Positions 1-11,264 of a DNA stretch of 64,000 nucleotides are shown here, in pieces (position 1 is the stretch's first letter; each line of letters starts with the position of its first letter). The notes under the pieces were generated by a model. It saw only the letters and a program-made list of their open reading frames with translations. It did no database searches and was not told where the DNA came from. Origin of the DNA: Rutidosis leptorrhynchoides. Taxonomy: Eukaryota; Streptophyta; Magnoliopsida; Asterales; Asteraceae. The stretch is taken from assembly GCF_046630445.1 (NCBI RefSeq), contig NC_092341.1, forward strand, positions 293,946,001 to 294,010,000, written 5' to 3'. Position numbers and translations under genes: made by a program.

Positions 1-247
1 TAAACATAGTCCTAAAAGTTGTACTTCGTACTTAAACAAATATTGTGATCATAAATAATACATCCCTCTGTCAAATATTACTTGTCACCGAACAAAAAAC
101 GCATAATTTAAGAAATGTTATCATTAAATTGAATTTTTTTTTCTTTTACTTTATACCTTACTTTTTGCCTTAAATGCATAAAGTAAGTGTATTTATTTAT
201 TTATAGAAAGACATTTAATTTGAGACATCTCAAATTATATACCTATA
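1..247. other. AT-rich flank, no feature seen
   Basis: No open frame, RNA gene or repeat boundary is recognisable here. It ends at the A that precedes the Helitron start. Confidence 0.5.
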
Positions 248-765
248 TCTAAAAAGTAAAGTGGAAATGAATAGTACTATTCATTTTTTCACTTTTCGCA
301 AACTTAACTTCTTAACTTTTATTAAAATACAAATCGAACCCCCCACTTTATACGTATATTTTTCCCCAAATTTCACAAGCTTAGCCCCCTAACTTTTATT
401 AAAATACAAATCGAACCCCCACTTTACTAACTTTTTTTTACTAATATTCAATTTTCACAAACTTAACCCCCTAAATTTTATTAAAATACAAATCGAACCC
501 CCGCTTTATACGTAATGTTTTTTCAAATTTCACAAACTTAACACACTAACTTTTATTAAAATACAAATCGAACCCCCACTTTACTAACTTTTTTTAAAAA
601 AAAATAAAACCCGAACGCTAAAAGAAGCAACTTTCACAAAAGGAACAACCCTTCAATGTTATGTCGAAAAAAATAATTCTTTTTTACAAAATAGATCAAG
701 ACTTTTTTTTTTTAACTCGCATTCAAAACGGAGCCCCCGACACGAAGCGATGGCTCCACAACTAG
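248..765 (+). mobile_element. Non-autonomous Helitron (518 bp)
   Basis: The segment starts with TC after a host A (247) and ends with CTAG (762-765) before a host T (766), the A|T insertion pattern of Helitrons. A hairpin with GGAGCC/GGCTCC arms (730-735 and 752-757) lies just before the CTAG end, as expected of a Helitron 3' terminus. No Rep/helicase coding is present, so it is non-autonomous. Its last 130 bp resemble the truncated minus-strand copy at 36648-36765, and its terminal hairpin resembles those in the pair at 13593-14770. The 5' boundary is the less certain end. Confidence 0.7.
297..590. repeat. Four tandem units of about 78 bp inside the Helitron
   Basis: Each unit carries a cytosine-rich 'cttaaccccctaac' type segment followed by a conserved core, TTAAAATACAAATCGAACCC, at about 323, 399, 480 and 557. 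The units differ by a few substitutions and in the length of an AT-rich tail. The array fills most of the Helitron body. Confidence 0.75.
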
Positions 766-1116
766 TTATAATACTACATAATAAATTAAGGATGGAAGGA
801 GTAGTACAAACATGTTAAGAAAATGGTTATAAGCAAGTTAGTGAGGTAATTATTAACGTGTTAAGATTATTTAATGTATGTTTTAAAAGCTTAAATATAA
901 CTCTTTGAGCTATGTTTATGAAATTTCATAATATAATTATAAGTAATAAAAAATCTAATCATATTAACTCACATATCATATGAGTAAAAAATTTGTTTCT
1001 CGGGAGGGACTGATCCTAACTACTTACCCTATAATAATATATACTCCGTAACACACCTCACCTTACACCCAACACGTCACTCTTGCCATCACAATTCGAT
1101 ATAGTCTAAATGATCA

Positions 1117-1675
1117 CGGTTATGTGGACAAGGGATGTAAGGCGTTTCAAGGATACTATGAAGAAAAAAACGCAATCCAAGATACATTTGACCAAACGAT
1201 CAAGACTTTTACAAGGATGCGGTGAAATCGTACGGTACGAACGGGGAAAAACATAGGCGTTTAAAGAAGCTTCACAATTTTTGAAAACATACCGAAGTAG
1301 CTTACGTCTACTCCGGTCGATGGAGCTGTTATTGGTAGAGGTTTGCGCGATGAGGATGACGATGACATAGTCCATACGATTGATATCACGGACGATAAAG
1401 CTAATGCGCTTTTAGGTGATGATGCGATTCCAAGTCCCATGGGAAGGAATCGAGCAGGGAAACTGGCCAGGAAATCCGCATCTTCCGATGCGACAACTAG
1501 CTCCCGTGGAACAAATTTTTCACGATTTGAGGAGTTAGTTGAAGAAGTTAACACACACAAGACCGACGTTGTACAAAAAATGTTTGAACAAAAGGACACA
1601 ATCACTTGCGCGGAACGTGAAAAAACCGCACTTGAAGCTACAAAATTTAATTTATCACATCAAGTGAAAGTTTAA
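1117..1675 (+). pseudogene. Decayed fragment of a NAM-associated / Harbinger-neighbour type gene
   Basis: The longest open part (1343-1675, 110 codons) has an acidic start, a run reading PMGRNRAGKLARKS and a C-terminal helical segment rich in E, K and T. A conserved P-(I/M)-G-(R/V)-K/R block after an acid stretch is a hallmark of the 'NAM-associated C-terminal' family, often encoded beside PIF/Harbinger transposases and amplified in plant genomes. Upstream, about 1200-1290, another frame reads KDAVKSYGTNGEKHRRLKKL before a stop, which resembles the aromatic block that normally precedes this domain. The stop and frame change suggest a broken copy. No promoter or complete domain is visible. Assignment is by motif only. 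Confidence 0.35.
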
Positions 1676-2019
1676 ACATCACGAATCCGAAGGAAAAGAA
1701 ACAGGTTTAGAATTTTCTATTGACTTTGACACACTGTATTTCGAAATATTTTTCCTTCTTCCAATAGTTGATCACCTGCCACAACTATTGGCGACGTTAA
1801 TACGGAGTACTTATTTAACACTCATATATGAAAAACAATAGTCTTTCACGAAAATATTTATAATTAGCAAATAAATATATGGTTATTATGTTTAAGTGTA
1901 CGTGAAAAATGTCGCAACATAAAAAGAGTGTAACTTAACGAGATGTAGGTTGTGAAACGTGATTTAAATTCACACCGTAAAACATGTGGGTTTGAAATAA
2001 GAAGACAATTTGAATTCAC
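1676..2019. other. Intergenic, nothing recognised
   Basis: AT-rich sequence without open frames or repeats that I can place. Confidence 0.4.
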
Positions 2020-2022
2020 TTA

Positions 2023-2295
2023 GAGCACACGGTGCCCGTTTAATTTTTTCACCGTCCTTCAAAATCGACGGTGAGATCGACCGTCGGTCGACACCGTGAC
2101 GGCGTCGATCTCGCCGTCGATTTCCAGCCACCAAAAACCGACGGTGATTTTAGGGTGTGATTGTGGGGTCCAAATTCAAATTAAGAGCCGTTGTCCAAAT
2201 TCAAATTAAGAGCCGTTGGAGAAGAAAGAGCGGGGTTTTTTTTTTTTTTTTTTTCAGGTTTGCTAGCTGCTGCTGAGATGAAGAAGAAAGAGCAG

Positions 2296-2332
<37 letters not shown>

Positions 2333-2657
2333 GCAGGTTGAATTTGGCTGTAGGTAGAAGATGAAGATAATTTTGAGTATGGAATAAGCAATAATTTTAA
2401 TCATTTTTTTTTTTTGCTGCAGGTTTAATCATTTTTTTTTTATTAATGATTTTTTTATTTTTCACAATTAATAAAAAACAATAATTAAGAATAAAAAGGT
2501 ATTAAAAAATAAAATACAAAATATGAAAATTGACACCGAAATGGACACTGAAATGGACACTGTGGACACATCCACCTTACACACTGTCAGTCAATTTCAG
2601 CTTTCAAAATGGACATTGAAAAATGAACACTGAAATGAACACGGACACCTTGTGCTC
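2023..2657. mobile_element. MITE with TTA duplications (PIF/Harbinger-like)
   Basis: The left end GAGCACACGGTGCCCGT and the complement of the right end, GAGCACAAGGTGTCCGT, form imperfect terminal inverted repeats. TTA flanks both ends (2020-2022 and 2658-2660), the three-base duplication typical of PIF/Harbinger elements. The inside has no transposase. It contains CG-rich inverted segments (2060-2140), two long T-tracts near 2235 and 2297, a duplicated block before the first T-tract (near 2167 and 2194) and a repeated 'gaaatggacact' near 2537. Confidence 0.7.
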
Positions 2658-2660
2658 TTA

Positions 2661-4110
2661 TTGACCGATAGTTGTCACTATGTACAGTTTCTTTGAATGA
2701 AATGACCAAAACTTAGCCATTCCACATTCCATTGTTTCCGATTTGATCAGTTTTCCAAAAGCAGGACGCAATTAGGCTCAAAATTTAATGGGAGACAAGT
2801 GTACGTCATAGGACCTAATCTTTGTAGACTTTTATTCGACAGTCTTTTCAATTTTCATTCAAGTATGCAAGAACGAGAAAATATTTAATACTCTACTCCA
2901 TGATGAGTGGGTACATTTTTGAATTTTCAATAACAGAAACGGGTATAGTTAAGAGTGTAGCCGAATGCTTATCAAATGACTTATCAAACATGGTTAGTTG
3001 AGCAACAAGTGAATATATTAAACAATACGTTTTAAATTTGTAATTGCTCCGTATTACTTTACTCCGAATTATTTAATATGAATTAATGAGACGGAAAAAG
3101 CCGTTGAAATTTGAAAGGTCACTTTTGTGAAGAGCCATGTTATTGAGCATGTGGCTGATCTATCAGTCGTTGATTTATGAACCCATTATCTTAATCAACG
3201 GCTAATCATTTTTGACAACAATATCCAAGTCCTAAATCCAGGAGTTTCACCAAACCCTTATTAAAATTATTTAAATCTAATCCAAGTTATATTGACCCAA
3301 ACTTATTTACAATCAATTATGTTTTTCAACGTACAAGATTTAAAAGATAAATAAAATGATATTTTCGTTCTGCTATAAATATTTATATCATAAATATACA
3401 ATATTATATATTATTACTGTATTATTTATATTATATTGTTATTGTTATTTTGTATTGTCTTATATAAATAGTGATTTTCAACTATAAAGAAACAGATTTT
3501 AACCAGCTAATTAGTTAAACTCTTGATGAAATATACGGATTAATGATATAATAAAAAATATTCTTAAAATGGTGTAAATAGTTAAAGTACACTTTAGGAG
3601 GAACTACGGGAAAATAATAATTTACTTTTCTTAAAGGAGTAATGATATTGATATTTTTTTTCACTGTTTTGATAAGATCTACTAGTGTGCATTACTCGTA
3701 TGTATAATATGTACAGTGTGTATTTATATAAATTATTGTTAAAAAAAACTCCGGACTATGCATTTTTTTGAATTAATTACGGAGTGTTTGAAAATGGGTG
3801 TTACTTGTGAGTTGTGAGTCATGTGAAAATGATACACGATTTAGTCAAACCGAACTTTAACATAATTAGTCCTGTTAGCAGTGGAAACTGGTGGCAGCTA
3901 CGACACGCGGCAGTACCTAATTAGTTAAAGTCGTTATGACGTCATAAGTTGCATGAGCCTTCTAAAGTTGAAACTGACACATATGAGATAACTCCATATA
4001 TAAAATATAAAATATTTAATTATAAAATATGTAATTAAAATTCTACTCCACTGTACAATTAACCCACTACCACCAAATAAGCAAAGCTTATATACTGTAT
4101 ATTAAAATAA
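2661..4110. other. Intergenic, no gene recognised
   Basis: 1.45 kb of AT-rich sequence. The frames are short and have no recognisable content. Several TATA-like runs occur, but none is linked to a gene. Confidence 0.45.
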
Positions 4111-4112
4111 TA

Positions 4113-4367
4113 CTCCTTCCTTCCGTCTCAAATCTATAGTCTATTATTTTATTTTGAAATGTTTCAAATTAATTGTTTATATCTATAAATGAAAAAAAAT
4201 AATGTGAATAAAGTCTTTTGTGCCCCTACTTTATGCATGTATGACAAAAAGATAGGTAAAAAGTAAGGGGTAAAATTGTAATGTAAACAGAAAAGTACAT
4301 GTGACGGGTGCTTTTTCTTATATTGTGTATTTTTTGTTTAGGAATAATAGATTTGAGAGGGATGGAA
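4113..4367. mobile_element. Stowaway-like (Tc1/mariner) MITE, 255 bp
   Basis: The left end CTCCTTCCTTCCGTCTCAAA is close to the Stowaway consensus. The right end (about 4347-4367) is an imperfect inverted copy reading ATAGATTTGAGAGGGATGG. TA dinucleotides flank both ends (4111-4112 and 4368-4369). There is no coding capacity. Confidence 0.65.
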
Positions 4368-5042
4368 TAATTGAATTTTGGTTAGAAGGACACTTGTATA
4401 GTGGTATATACGCCGTAGCAATTAGCATATACTCCGTTGCAATTAGCATTAGAATAGCAATAATGTTTTTTTTTTTTAAAGAAAAATGAAATAATTTACT
4501 ACTCAGTTTATATTTTCATGACCCGTCCTAATCCATCTGGATGACATCCATATCGATTATAAACGATTCACAATAGTTGATTACATCGCGAGGTACTTGA
4601 CCTCTATATGATACATTTTACAAACATTGCATTCGTTTTTAAAAGACAAACTTTCATTACATCGACAGTTGACAGACATGCATACCATTTCATAATATAT
4701 CCAAATATAATTGACTTAATAATAATCTTGATGAACTCAACGACTCGAATGCAACATCTTTTGAAATATGTCATGAATGACTCCAAATAATATCTCTAAT
4801 ATGAGCAAATGCACAGCGGAAGATTTTTTTCGTACCTGAGAATAAACATGCTTTCAAGTGTCAACCAAAAGGTTGGTGAGTTTATTAGTTTAACATAAAT
4901 AATCATTTCCATCATTTTAATAGACCACAAGATTTTCATTTTCAGTTCTCATAAATATACGTCCCATGCATAGAGACAAAAATATCATTCATATGGATTG
5001 AACACCTGGTAACCGACGTTAACTTAATGCATAGAATATCTC

Positions 5043-6694
5043 TGATATTGCTCAAAATAGATATATCATTAGTCGCAATATCAAGTCTTTTTCATTGTTT
5101 TTCCATTCGTATTTGTATAGTCTCCTTGTATAATTCATTGTATTGTAGTTAACTTTAGAATCATTGTGTAACTGAAGAAATATGGAAGATATTAAGAAAT
5201 ATGGAAGAAGTATGGAAGATATTTGCAAGAGAAATCGAAACAGTAACTTCCAGCACAATGGGACGCCGTTCAGGGCTTCGGGACGCCGTCCAGCCCTTTT
5301 AACCGGGACGCCGTCTAGTGTTTTGGGACGTCGTCCTGAACTTTAAACTGGGACGCCGTCTGGGAAAATGGGACGCCGTCTTGCTCCATGAAACGGGACG
5401 CCGTCCATCCTTTTAGGACGCCGTCCCGTAGTAGGTTTCAGCCGACTTTTGTGCTTTTTACCTACTTTCTCCACTTTAAAACCTCATTATTGAAGATCAG
5501 TTAGAAAGGGACGAACCAGGGAGTACAGAAACAGAATTTTCAGAGGCTTAGGTGACGATTCAAGGTGATCCTTGGAGTAATCCAGGATCACCTAATCCAT
5601 CATTCCAATCCAAATTCAAGAATCATCAGGATCATCATCCAAGATTGCTTCAAGAGGTCGATTCTTTCAGTTCAATGAATTCTATCTTTATTTCCAGTTT
5701 GTTATTGTCTTTAAATATGATTGTTAGCTAGCTCTTTTATGCTTGTTTAGATTAATAACCAAGGTGTTGAATGTAATCTTATTGATTGAATGTATTATGC
5801 GTGATAGATTAAAGCTTGAATTAAGAACCATGCTTATTGCTGTTAAAAATCACTTGTATCTAGTTAATTGATATGTTGTTGATAAAGAGAACTCTTGTTG
5901 ATGTATCATATTGATTTACAATCAACTTGTCTTAGATTGATTGTTTGCTAAACCGGACCAAGGGGGTAAACTAGATTAAAAAGGTTAAACAAAATAGGAA
6001 TGAATTGTGTAGAGCGAACGCAAAGACAATTGTTATTCAAGTCTTTAATCTAGCTAATCAACTAGTCACAAACGAAAAGGTTTAAGTAATAGGGAACCCT
6101 CACTTAGTAATTCTAGTTTGAGTACTCGCTAAAGAGAACTCTTGGCGGGTCGATTTAGGCGATTAGCATGCTTATAATAGTTGTTTGATTACAAATACAA
6201 GAACCATAGTGAAAAGGGAACCCTTGATCTTGTTATTATGTTTGCGTGTTTATCCGAGAGAACTCTTAGTAAACCTATTAGATAACTTACACACATAATT
6301 ATTCAATCAGGCCTTAATATCAAAACTTACATTCAATATCGAGGGTAAAAAGTCTAGATGAGCATATTCCTTTTATTTGTTATAAAAACTATCTTTCATC
6401 TTCATAAACCTAAAATACCAAAAATTATTGTCTTTAAACTTATTCCTTTATTGATTTGCCCATCGTTAAAGGGCAACCCAATATCTTGTACTTGTGTGAT
6501 TCCTTTTATTTTAGCTTAATCACAATTTAGTTCATACAATCTTAATTTGCACATATAACTGTCCTTGGAACGATACACGGATTTTACCATTATCTATACT
6601 ACTACACGATCGGGTACACTGCCCGTTAGTGTGTGTAATCTTTAAAACCGGTACTTTCCATACGATAAATTCATATACCACTTTTCGCACATCA
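5043..6694 (+). repeat. Element B 5' LTR
   Basis: TG...CA ends (TGATATTGCT to GCACATCA). It carries an eight-copy GGGACGCCGTC array (5260-5428) upstream of a TATA-like TTTAAAA near 5475. Confidence 0.85.
5260..5481 (+). promoter_or_regulatory. Element B LTR promoter: eight GGGACGCCGTC boxes before a TATA-like site
   Basis: Boxes start at 5260, 5280, 5305, 5325, 5350, 5370, 5395 and 5415, alternating 20 and 25 bp. The core GACGCCGTC is a palindrome around a single central C. A TATA-like TTTAAAA begins at 5475. One box (5325) reads GGGACGTCGTC. The same array is present in the 3' LTR from about 9306. The promoter role is inferred from position. Confidence 0.55.
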
Positions 6695-6700
6695 AGTTTT

Positions 6701-6718
6701 TGGCGCCGCTGCCGGGGA
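6701..6718 (+). other. Element B primer-binding site (tRNA-Asp type)
   Basis: TGGCGCCGCTGCCGGGGA lies six bases after the LTR end. It matches the complement of a plant tRNA-Asp 3' end at all but one position, the usual Athila primer. Confidence 0.8.
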
Positions 6719-6869
6719 CAGTTGTGTCAAGATAAGAATTGTTGACTAAGTTGTGATTATTATTTTCTTAGATTTTATCATTTTTTGTAGAATTTTTTGT
6801 TATTATTTTTCTTTCACTGTTTAGTGTCGGTGCTTTTATTCTTTTCTTATTTTTGTCAGTTGCAGGAAA

Positions 6870-7745
6870 ATGGTTGACCATAGGAATATGACAATGGGTG
6901 AGAGAATGAGAGTAGAACGGAGGAAACTAATCGAATTATATTTATCTCCTAGTGTTACCAACGAGGGGTACCAAAAGAAAGAAGAAGATGAAGTTGTGGT
7001 TAACATTAAAAACATGTCTATGAAAGAAAGGATGATAGCCGAAGGTTTCTGCCCGTGTTTTTATGGGTCTTGGCAATGTTGCATGAATCCGAACGTTAAA
7101 CATTCGAGTCCCCTACCCACTATGCAACATGCTACCGATCATTATTCACCGTTGATTCTGTTTCCGGAAAATTCAAATGTGACAGAATCCAGTCTAGCTC
7201 CACAACTTGTAACTTCACAATCTATTTTGCAAGACGAACTGGTTGTTGAAAAATGTACTCGTTTAGATCCACTTTCTGAGCTTTTGCAGGATTTCCCGGA
7301 GTTACATTCTTACTCTTCTAGTTATATAGATGAGATTGTGTTAAAGGAGGAAAACGGTTTGCTACTCGTTCTCATGGCTAATGGTTATGAACCTACAACT
7401 GAAGAATTAAAGGAAGTGAAGCTGGAAATTGAGCCCCGCTCAATAGTTGAGATTCACAGCGGGTCCATGCTTATTCCAGAGGATGTCAAGTTGGGGAATA
7501 CAATATTTAAAGACCCATTTGACCAAGATCCATCAATAAGAATAAAAGTGTTACTGAAAACCGCACTTGGAGGGGAGTCATGTGTTAACCCTCGCGTTAG
7601 GTCATCCTTTTTCGGGAAACTGAAAAAGAATTTATCACATATAATATACACCACCCGAGGTGTAAATGATTGGCTCACTATTTTGATTCGTGGAACTTTT
7701 TCCACCGACTTCACGTCTCGTCCGATAAAGTGTGGGGGACTTTAA
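6870..7745 (+). CDS. Element B ORF: rearranged Athila-derived protein, no enzyme domains
   Basis: A 291-residue frame starts at an ATG 152 bp after the primer site. It has no protease, RT or integrase motif. Residues 7-16 and 49-56 contain two copies of an M-x-M-x-ERM-x-x-E box, resembling the [10 protein letters not shown] segment near the N-terminus of Element E Gag (residue about 115). Residues 137-190 (FPEL ... [12 protein letters not shown]) resemble the linker between protease and RT in Element E (FPEL ... [12 protein letters not shown], residue about 867). It therefore looks like a fusion of Gag N-terminal and Pol linker pieces with everything else lost. A Cys-rich patch (CPCFYGSWQCC, residues 61-71) is not a standard zinc knuckle. 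The stop lies in a polypurine box, as pol does in Element E. The function is unknown; a structural role in trans-mobilisation is speculation. Confidence 0.6.
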   Translation: MVDHRNMTMGERMRVERRKLIELYLSPSVTNEGYQKKEEDEVVVNIKNMSMKERMIAEGFCPCFYGSWQCCMNPNVKHSSPLPTMQHATDHYSPLILFPENSNVTESSLAPQLVTSQSILQDELVVEKCTRLDPLSELLQDFPELHSYSSSYIDEIVLKEENGLLLVLMANGYEPTTEELKEVKLEIEPRSIVEIHSGSMLIPEDVKLGNTIFKDPFDQDPSIRIKVLLKTALGGESCVNPRVRSSFFGKLKKNLSHIIYTTRGVNDWLTILIRGTFSTDFTSRPIKCGGL

Positions 7746-9088
7746 CCCCACTAGGCATTAAATTCTGGGGTCAAGTCGAGTGCATGACGCGTTAATAAAA
7801 GTGCACGAGGTTTTTCAAGGTTTTAGTGACACAAGCATTAAAATTCAGCAAGGTACCTATCAACTTTGAAATTGTGTGATGAAGATCAAGGACTGAAGGA
7901 TGCGCCATCGCTCACCTATATCCCACGATCTCCGGTTTTTGAACATAGGTTTTTCGAACTCCCTTTTCACACTATTGTCCTCTCAAATTTAAATTTTACT
8001 GATTTTAAGTAATGAGGGCATTACTTAATCTTAAGTGTGGGGGGATGGTATAAATTCTCGCGGGTATTCAACTTGGCTTATTTTCGTAATTTAATGGGAA
8101 ATTTTAAAATTTTTGAACTAAAAGTCTTAACGAAAGAGCCAAGTGTGGGGGATTTTACCAATCTTTTCGAATTACTATCACCAAATTTTATTAAGAAAAA
8201 TGTTTAAAGTACTTTTGGCTTGAAAGGAAAAAGAATAATGTCACTAAACCTAAAGGATGTATCTAGTCCATCCTTGAAGGAAGTAAAGTCTTCCGAATTC
8301 TTGTCTTACTTGATATAGCATACTTCCTAAACTATGTCATTTCATACCAATATCATATCACGATATACGGTACAGTGGGAAGGGTAAGTCTTGAACTTTC
8401 AAACCCGAAAATAAACTTGGTAGGGTAAATCCAAGTCGCTATCCAGTGCAAGACCGATTACGGTGTATAAGCTGGAGCAGGATCTGTCCCGCGCGATAGC
8501 TTAGTCTTCGCAGTTTTAACCCTTGATATTAAATGTACAAAATTGTCATGAAAGACCGATATTTATATCGCGTCAGGGGGCGCCCGGTTAAGAGTTCCAT
8601 GATACTACAATCATGGGGGCGGATAGCTTGCTAATCGCCTACCGAGACTTCGGTTTTCAGTTACCCTCAACCGGAATTTGAGGTTAAAACCGGAAAACGT
8701 GTCTAGTGTAAAAACTAGCATGACATTTTCAAAATCATAAAACGTTTTCTTAAGATCCATTTTTCCCTAAGGATCCAAAATTTTCAATACTTGCAACGAA
8801 GTTCACCTCTCCCGATTAATCCAAATGTGTGCGTGTGTTTCATATATTGTGTGTGTAACTCAATGAGTGTGTGTTCCAATTGTGTAAAATATAGCGTGAG
8901 TTTTGTGTTCCAAAAGAACGTGTGTGTTTCGTGTGATTAGTGTGGACTTGTGTACTATATTGTGTGAGTGTGATTCCAATAAATGTGTGATCCAATAAAT
9001 GTGTGTGTGTTTCATATTTTTGTTTTGTATTCGAGTGTTTAAAACAAGACTTGCTTGAGGACAAGCAAGAGATAAGTGTGGGGGATTT
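7746..9088 (+). other. Element B 3' non-coding region with polypurine boxes
   Basis: AAGTGTGGGG boxes occur at 7728, 8033, 8141 and 9074, the last abutting the 3' LTR. The hairpin TTGCTTGAGGACAAGCAA (9051-9068) sits just before the last box. 8690-8790 aligns with about 61310-61420 of Element E. 8830-9020 is a GT-rich stretch. Confidence 0.7.
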
Positions 9089-10740
9089 TGATATTGCTCA
9101 AAATAGATATATCATTAGTCGCAATATCAAGTCTTTTTCATTGTTTTTCCATTTGTATTTGTATAGTCTCCTTGTATAATTCATTGTATTGTAGTTAACT
9201 TTAGAATCATTGTGTAACTGAAGAAATATGGAAGATATTAAGAAATATGGAAGAAGTATGGAAGATATTTGCAAGAGAAATCGAAACAGTAACTTCCAGC
9301 ACAATGGGACGCCGTTCAGGGCTTCGGGACGCCGTCCAGCCCTTTTAACCGGGACGCCGTCTATTGTTTTGGGACGTCGTCCTGAACTTTAAACTGGGAC
9401 GCCGTCTGGGAAAATGGGACGCCGTCTTGCTCCATGAAACGGGACGCCGTCCATCCTTTTAGGACGCCGTCCCGTAGTAGGTTTCAGCCGACTTTTGTGC
9501 TTTTTACCTACTTTCTCCACTTTAAAACCTCATTATTGAAGATCAGTTAGAAAGGGACGAACCAGGGAGTACAGAAACAGAATTTTCAGAGGCTTAGGTG
9601 ACGATTCAAGGTGATCCTTGGAGTAATCCAGGATCACCTAATCCATCATTCCAATCCAAATTCAAGAATCATCAGGATCATCATCCAAGATTGCTTCAAG
9701 AGGTCGATTCTTTCAGTTCAATGAATTCTATCTTTATTTCCAGTTTGTTATTGTCTTTAAATATGATTGTTAGCTAGCTCTTTTATGCTTGTCTAGATTA
9801 ATAACCAAGGTGTTGAATGTAATCTTATTGATTGAATGTATTATGCGTGATAGATTAAAGCTTGAATTAAGAACCATGCTTATTGCTGTTAAAAATCATT
9901 TGTATCTAGTTAATTGATATGTTGTTGATAAAGAGAACTCTTGTTGATGTATCATATTGATTTACAATCAACTTGTCTTAGATTGATTGTTTGCTAAACC
10001 GGACCAAGGGGGTAAACTAGATTAAAAAGGTTAAACAAAATAGGAATGAATTGTGTAGAGCGAAAGCAAAGACAATTGTTATTCAAGTCTTTAATCTAGC
10101 TAATCAACTAGTCACAAACGAAAAGGTTTAAGTAATAGGGAACCCTCACTTAGTAATTCTAGTTTGAGTACTCGCTAAAGAGAACTCTTGGTGGGTCGAT
10201 TTAGGCGATTAGCATGCTTATAATAGTTGTTTGATTACAAATACAAGAACCATAGTGAAAAGGGAACCCTTGATCTTGTTATTGTGTTTGCGTGTTTATC
10301 CGAGAGAACTCTTAGTAAACCTATTAGATAACTTACACACATAATTATTCAATCAGGCCTTAATATCAAAACTTACATTCAATATCGAGGGTAAAAAGTC
10401 TAGATGAGCATATTCCTTTTATTTGTTATAAAAACTATCTTTCATCTTCATAAACCTAAAATACCAAAAATTATTGTCTTTAAACTTATTCCTTTATTGA
10501 TTTGCCCATCGTTAAAGGGCAACCCAATATCTTGTACTTGTGTGATTCCTTTTATTTTAGCTTAATCACAATTTAGTTCATACAATCTTAATTTGCACAT
10601 ATAACTGTCCTTGGAACTATACACGGATTTTACCATTATCTATACTACTACACGATCGGGTACACTGCCCGTTAGTGTGTGTAATCTTTAAACCCGGTAC
10701 TTTCCATACGATAAATTCATATACCACTTTTCGCACATCA
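9089..10740 (+). repeat. Element B 3' LTR
   Basis: Same length as the 5' LTR, about nine substitutions by eye, ending CACATCA. It is followed by AGTTTTTG, the same eight bases that follow the 5' LTR, then by Element A LTR sequence. Confidence 0.85.
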
Positions 10741-11264
10741 AGTTTTTGCAAAATTCTTAATAATAATACTTTTGTTAATAATAACAATTCTAAATGTTAC
10801 CAATACTGTGATGACCCAGAAATTTCGACTAAATTTAAACTTAATCTTTGTATGATTAACATTTCCGACACGATAAGCAAAGTCTGTAAAACTGAATCTC
10901 AAAATTTTTGAATTACTTTTATATATTTAAATACCCTTCGGTTGTTTTCGACGATTCGCGAACAATTATATGTAAATAGATACATATATACTATAACATG
11001 AAAAGGTAACAATGTATTAATTGTTTGATACCGTACATTAAACTTATTGGTTTAAATATCTATTCGAATGTATATGATAAGTTGAAATATTTATTATTAA
11101 AATTTATTTATAAATAACTTCCAATGTGTATTTAAAAATTGATTTATGTATATTAAAAAGATATATACATATATATAATAAACGATAGTAACATTCGTTT
11201 ATTGATTCAATTGATATTTAGTTAAGTTAACTAAGGCGTTTAAGATGAACCAGTTAAACACTAA

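Larger units (their letters stand above)
5043..10740 (+). mobile_element. Element B: non-autonomous Athila-like LTR element
   Basis: Two LTRs of exactly 1652 bp (5043-6694 and 9089-10740) flank an internal region of 2394 bp. A tRNA-Asp type primer site follows the 5' LTR (6701), and a polypurine tract AAGTGTGGGGGATTTT precedes the 3' LTR. I count about nine substitutions between the LTRs by eye, so the insertion is recent. The only ORF (6870-7745) lacks protease, reverse transcriptase, RNase H and integrase. The 3' non-coding part is collinear with that of the complete Athila Element E. No target duplication is visible (see Findings). Confidence 0.85.

Noticed and set aside
1106..1605. Minus-strand frames opposite the NAM-associated fragment
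   Set aside because: They overlap each other and the plus-strand frame that has recognisable motifs.
5260..5428. CRISPR-like array because of regularly spaced boxes
   Set aside because: Boxes are 11 bp, spacing is 20/25 bp, the array lies inside a plant LTR and is duplicated with the LTR.
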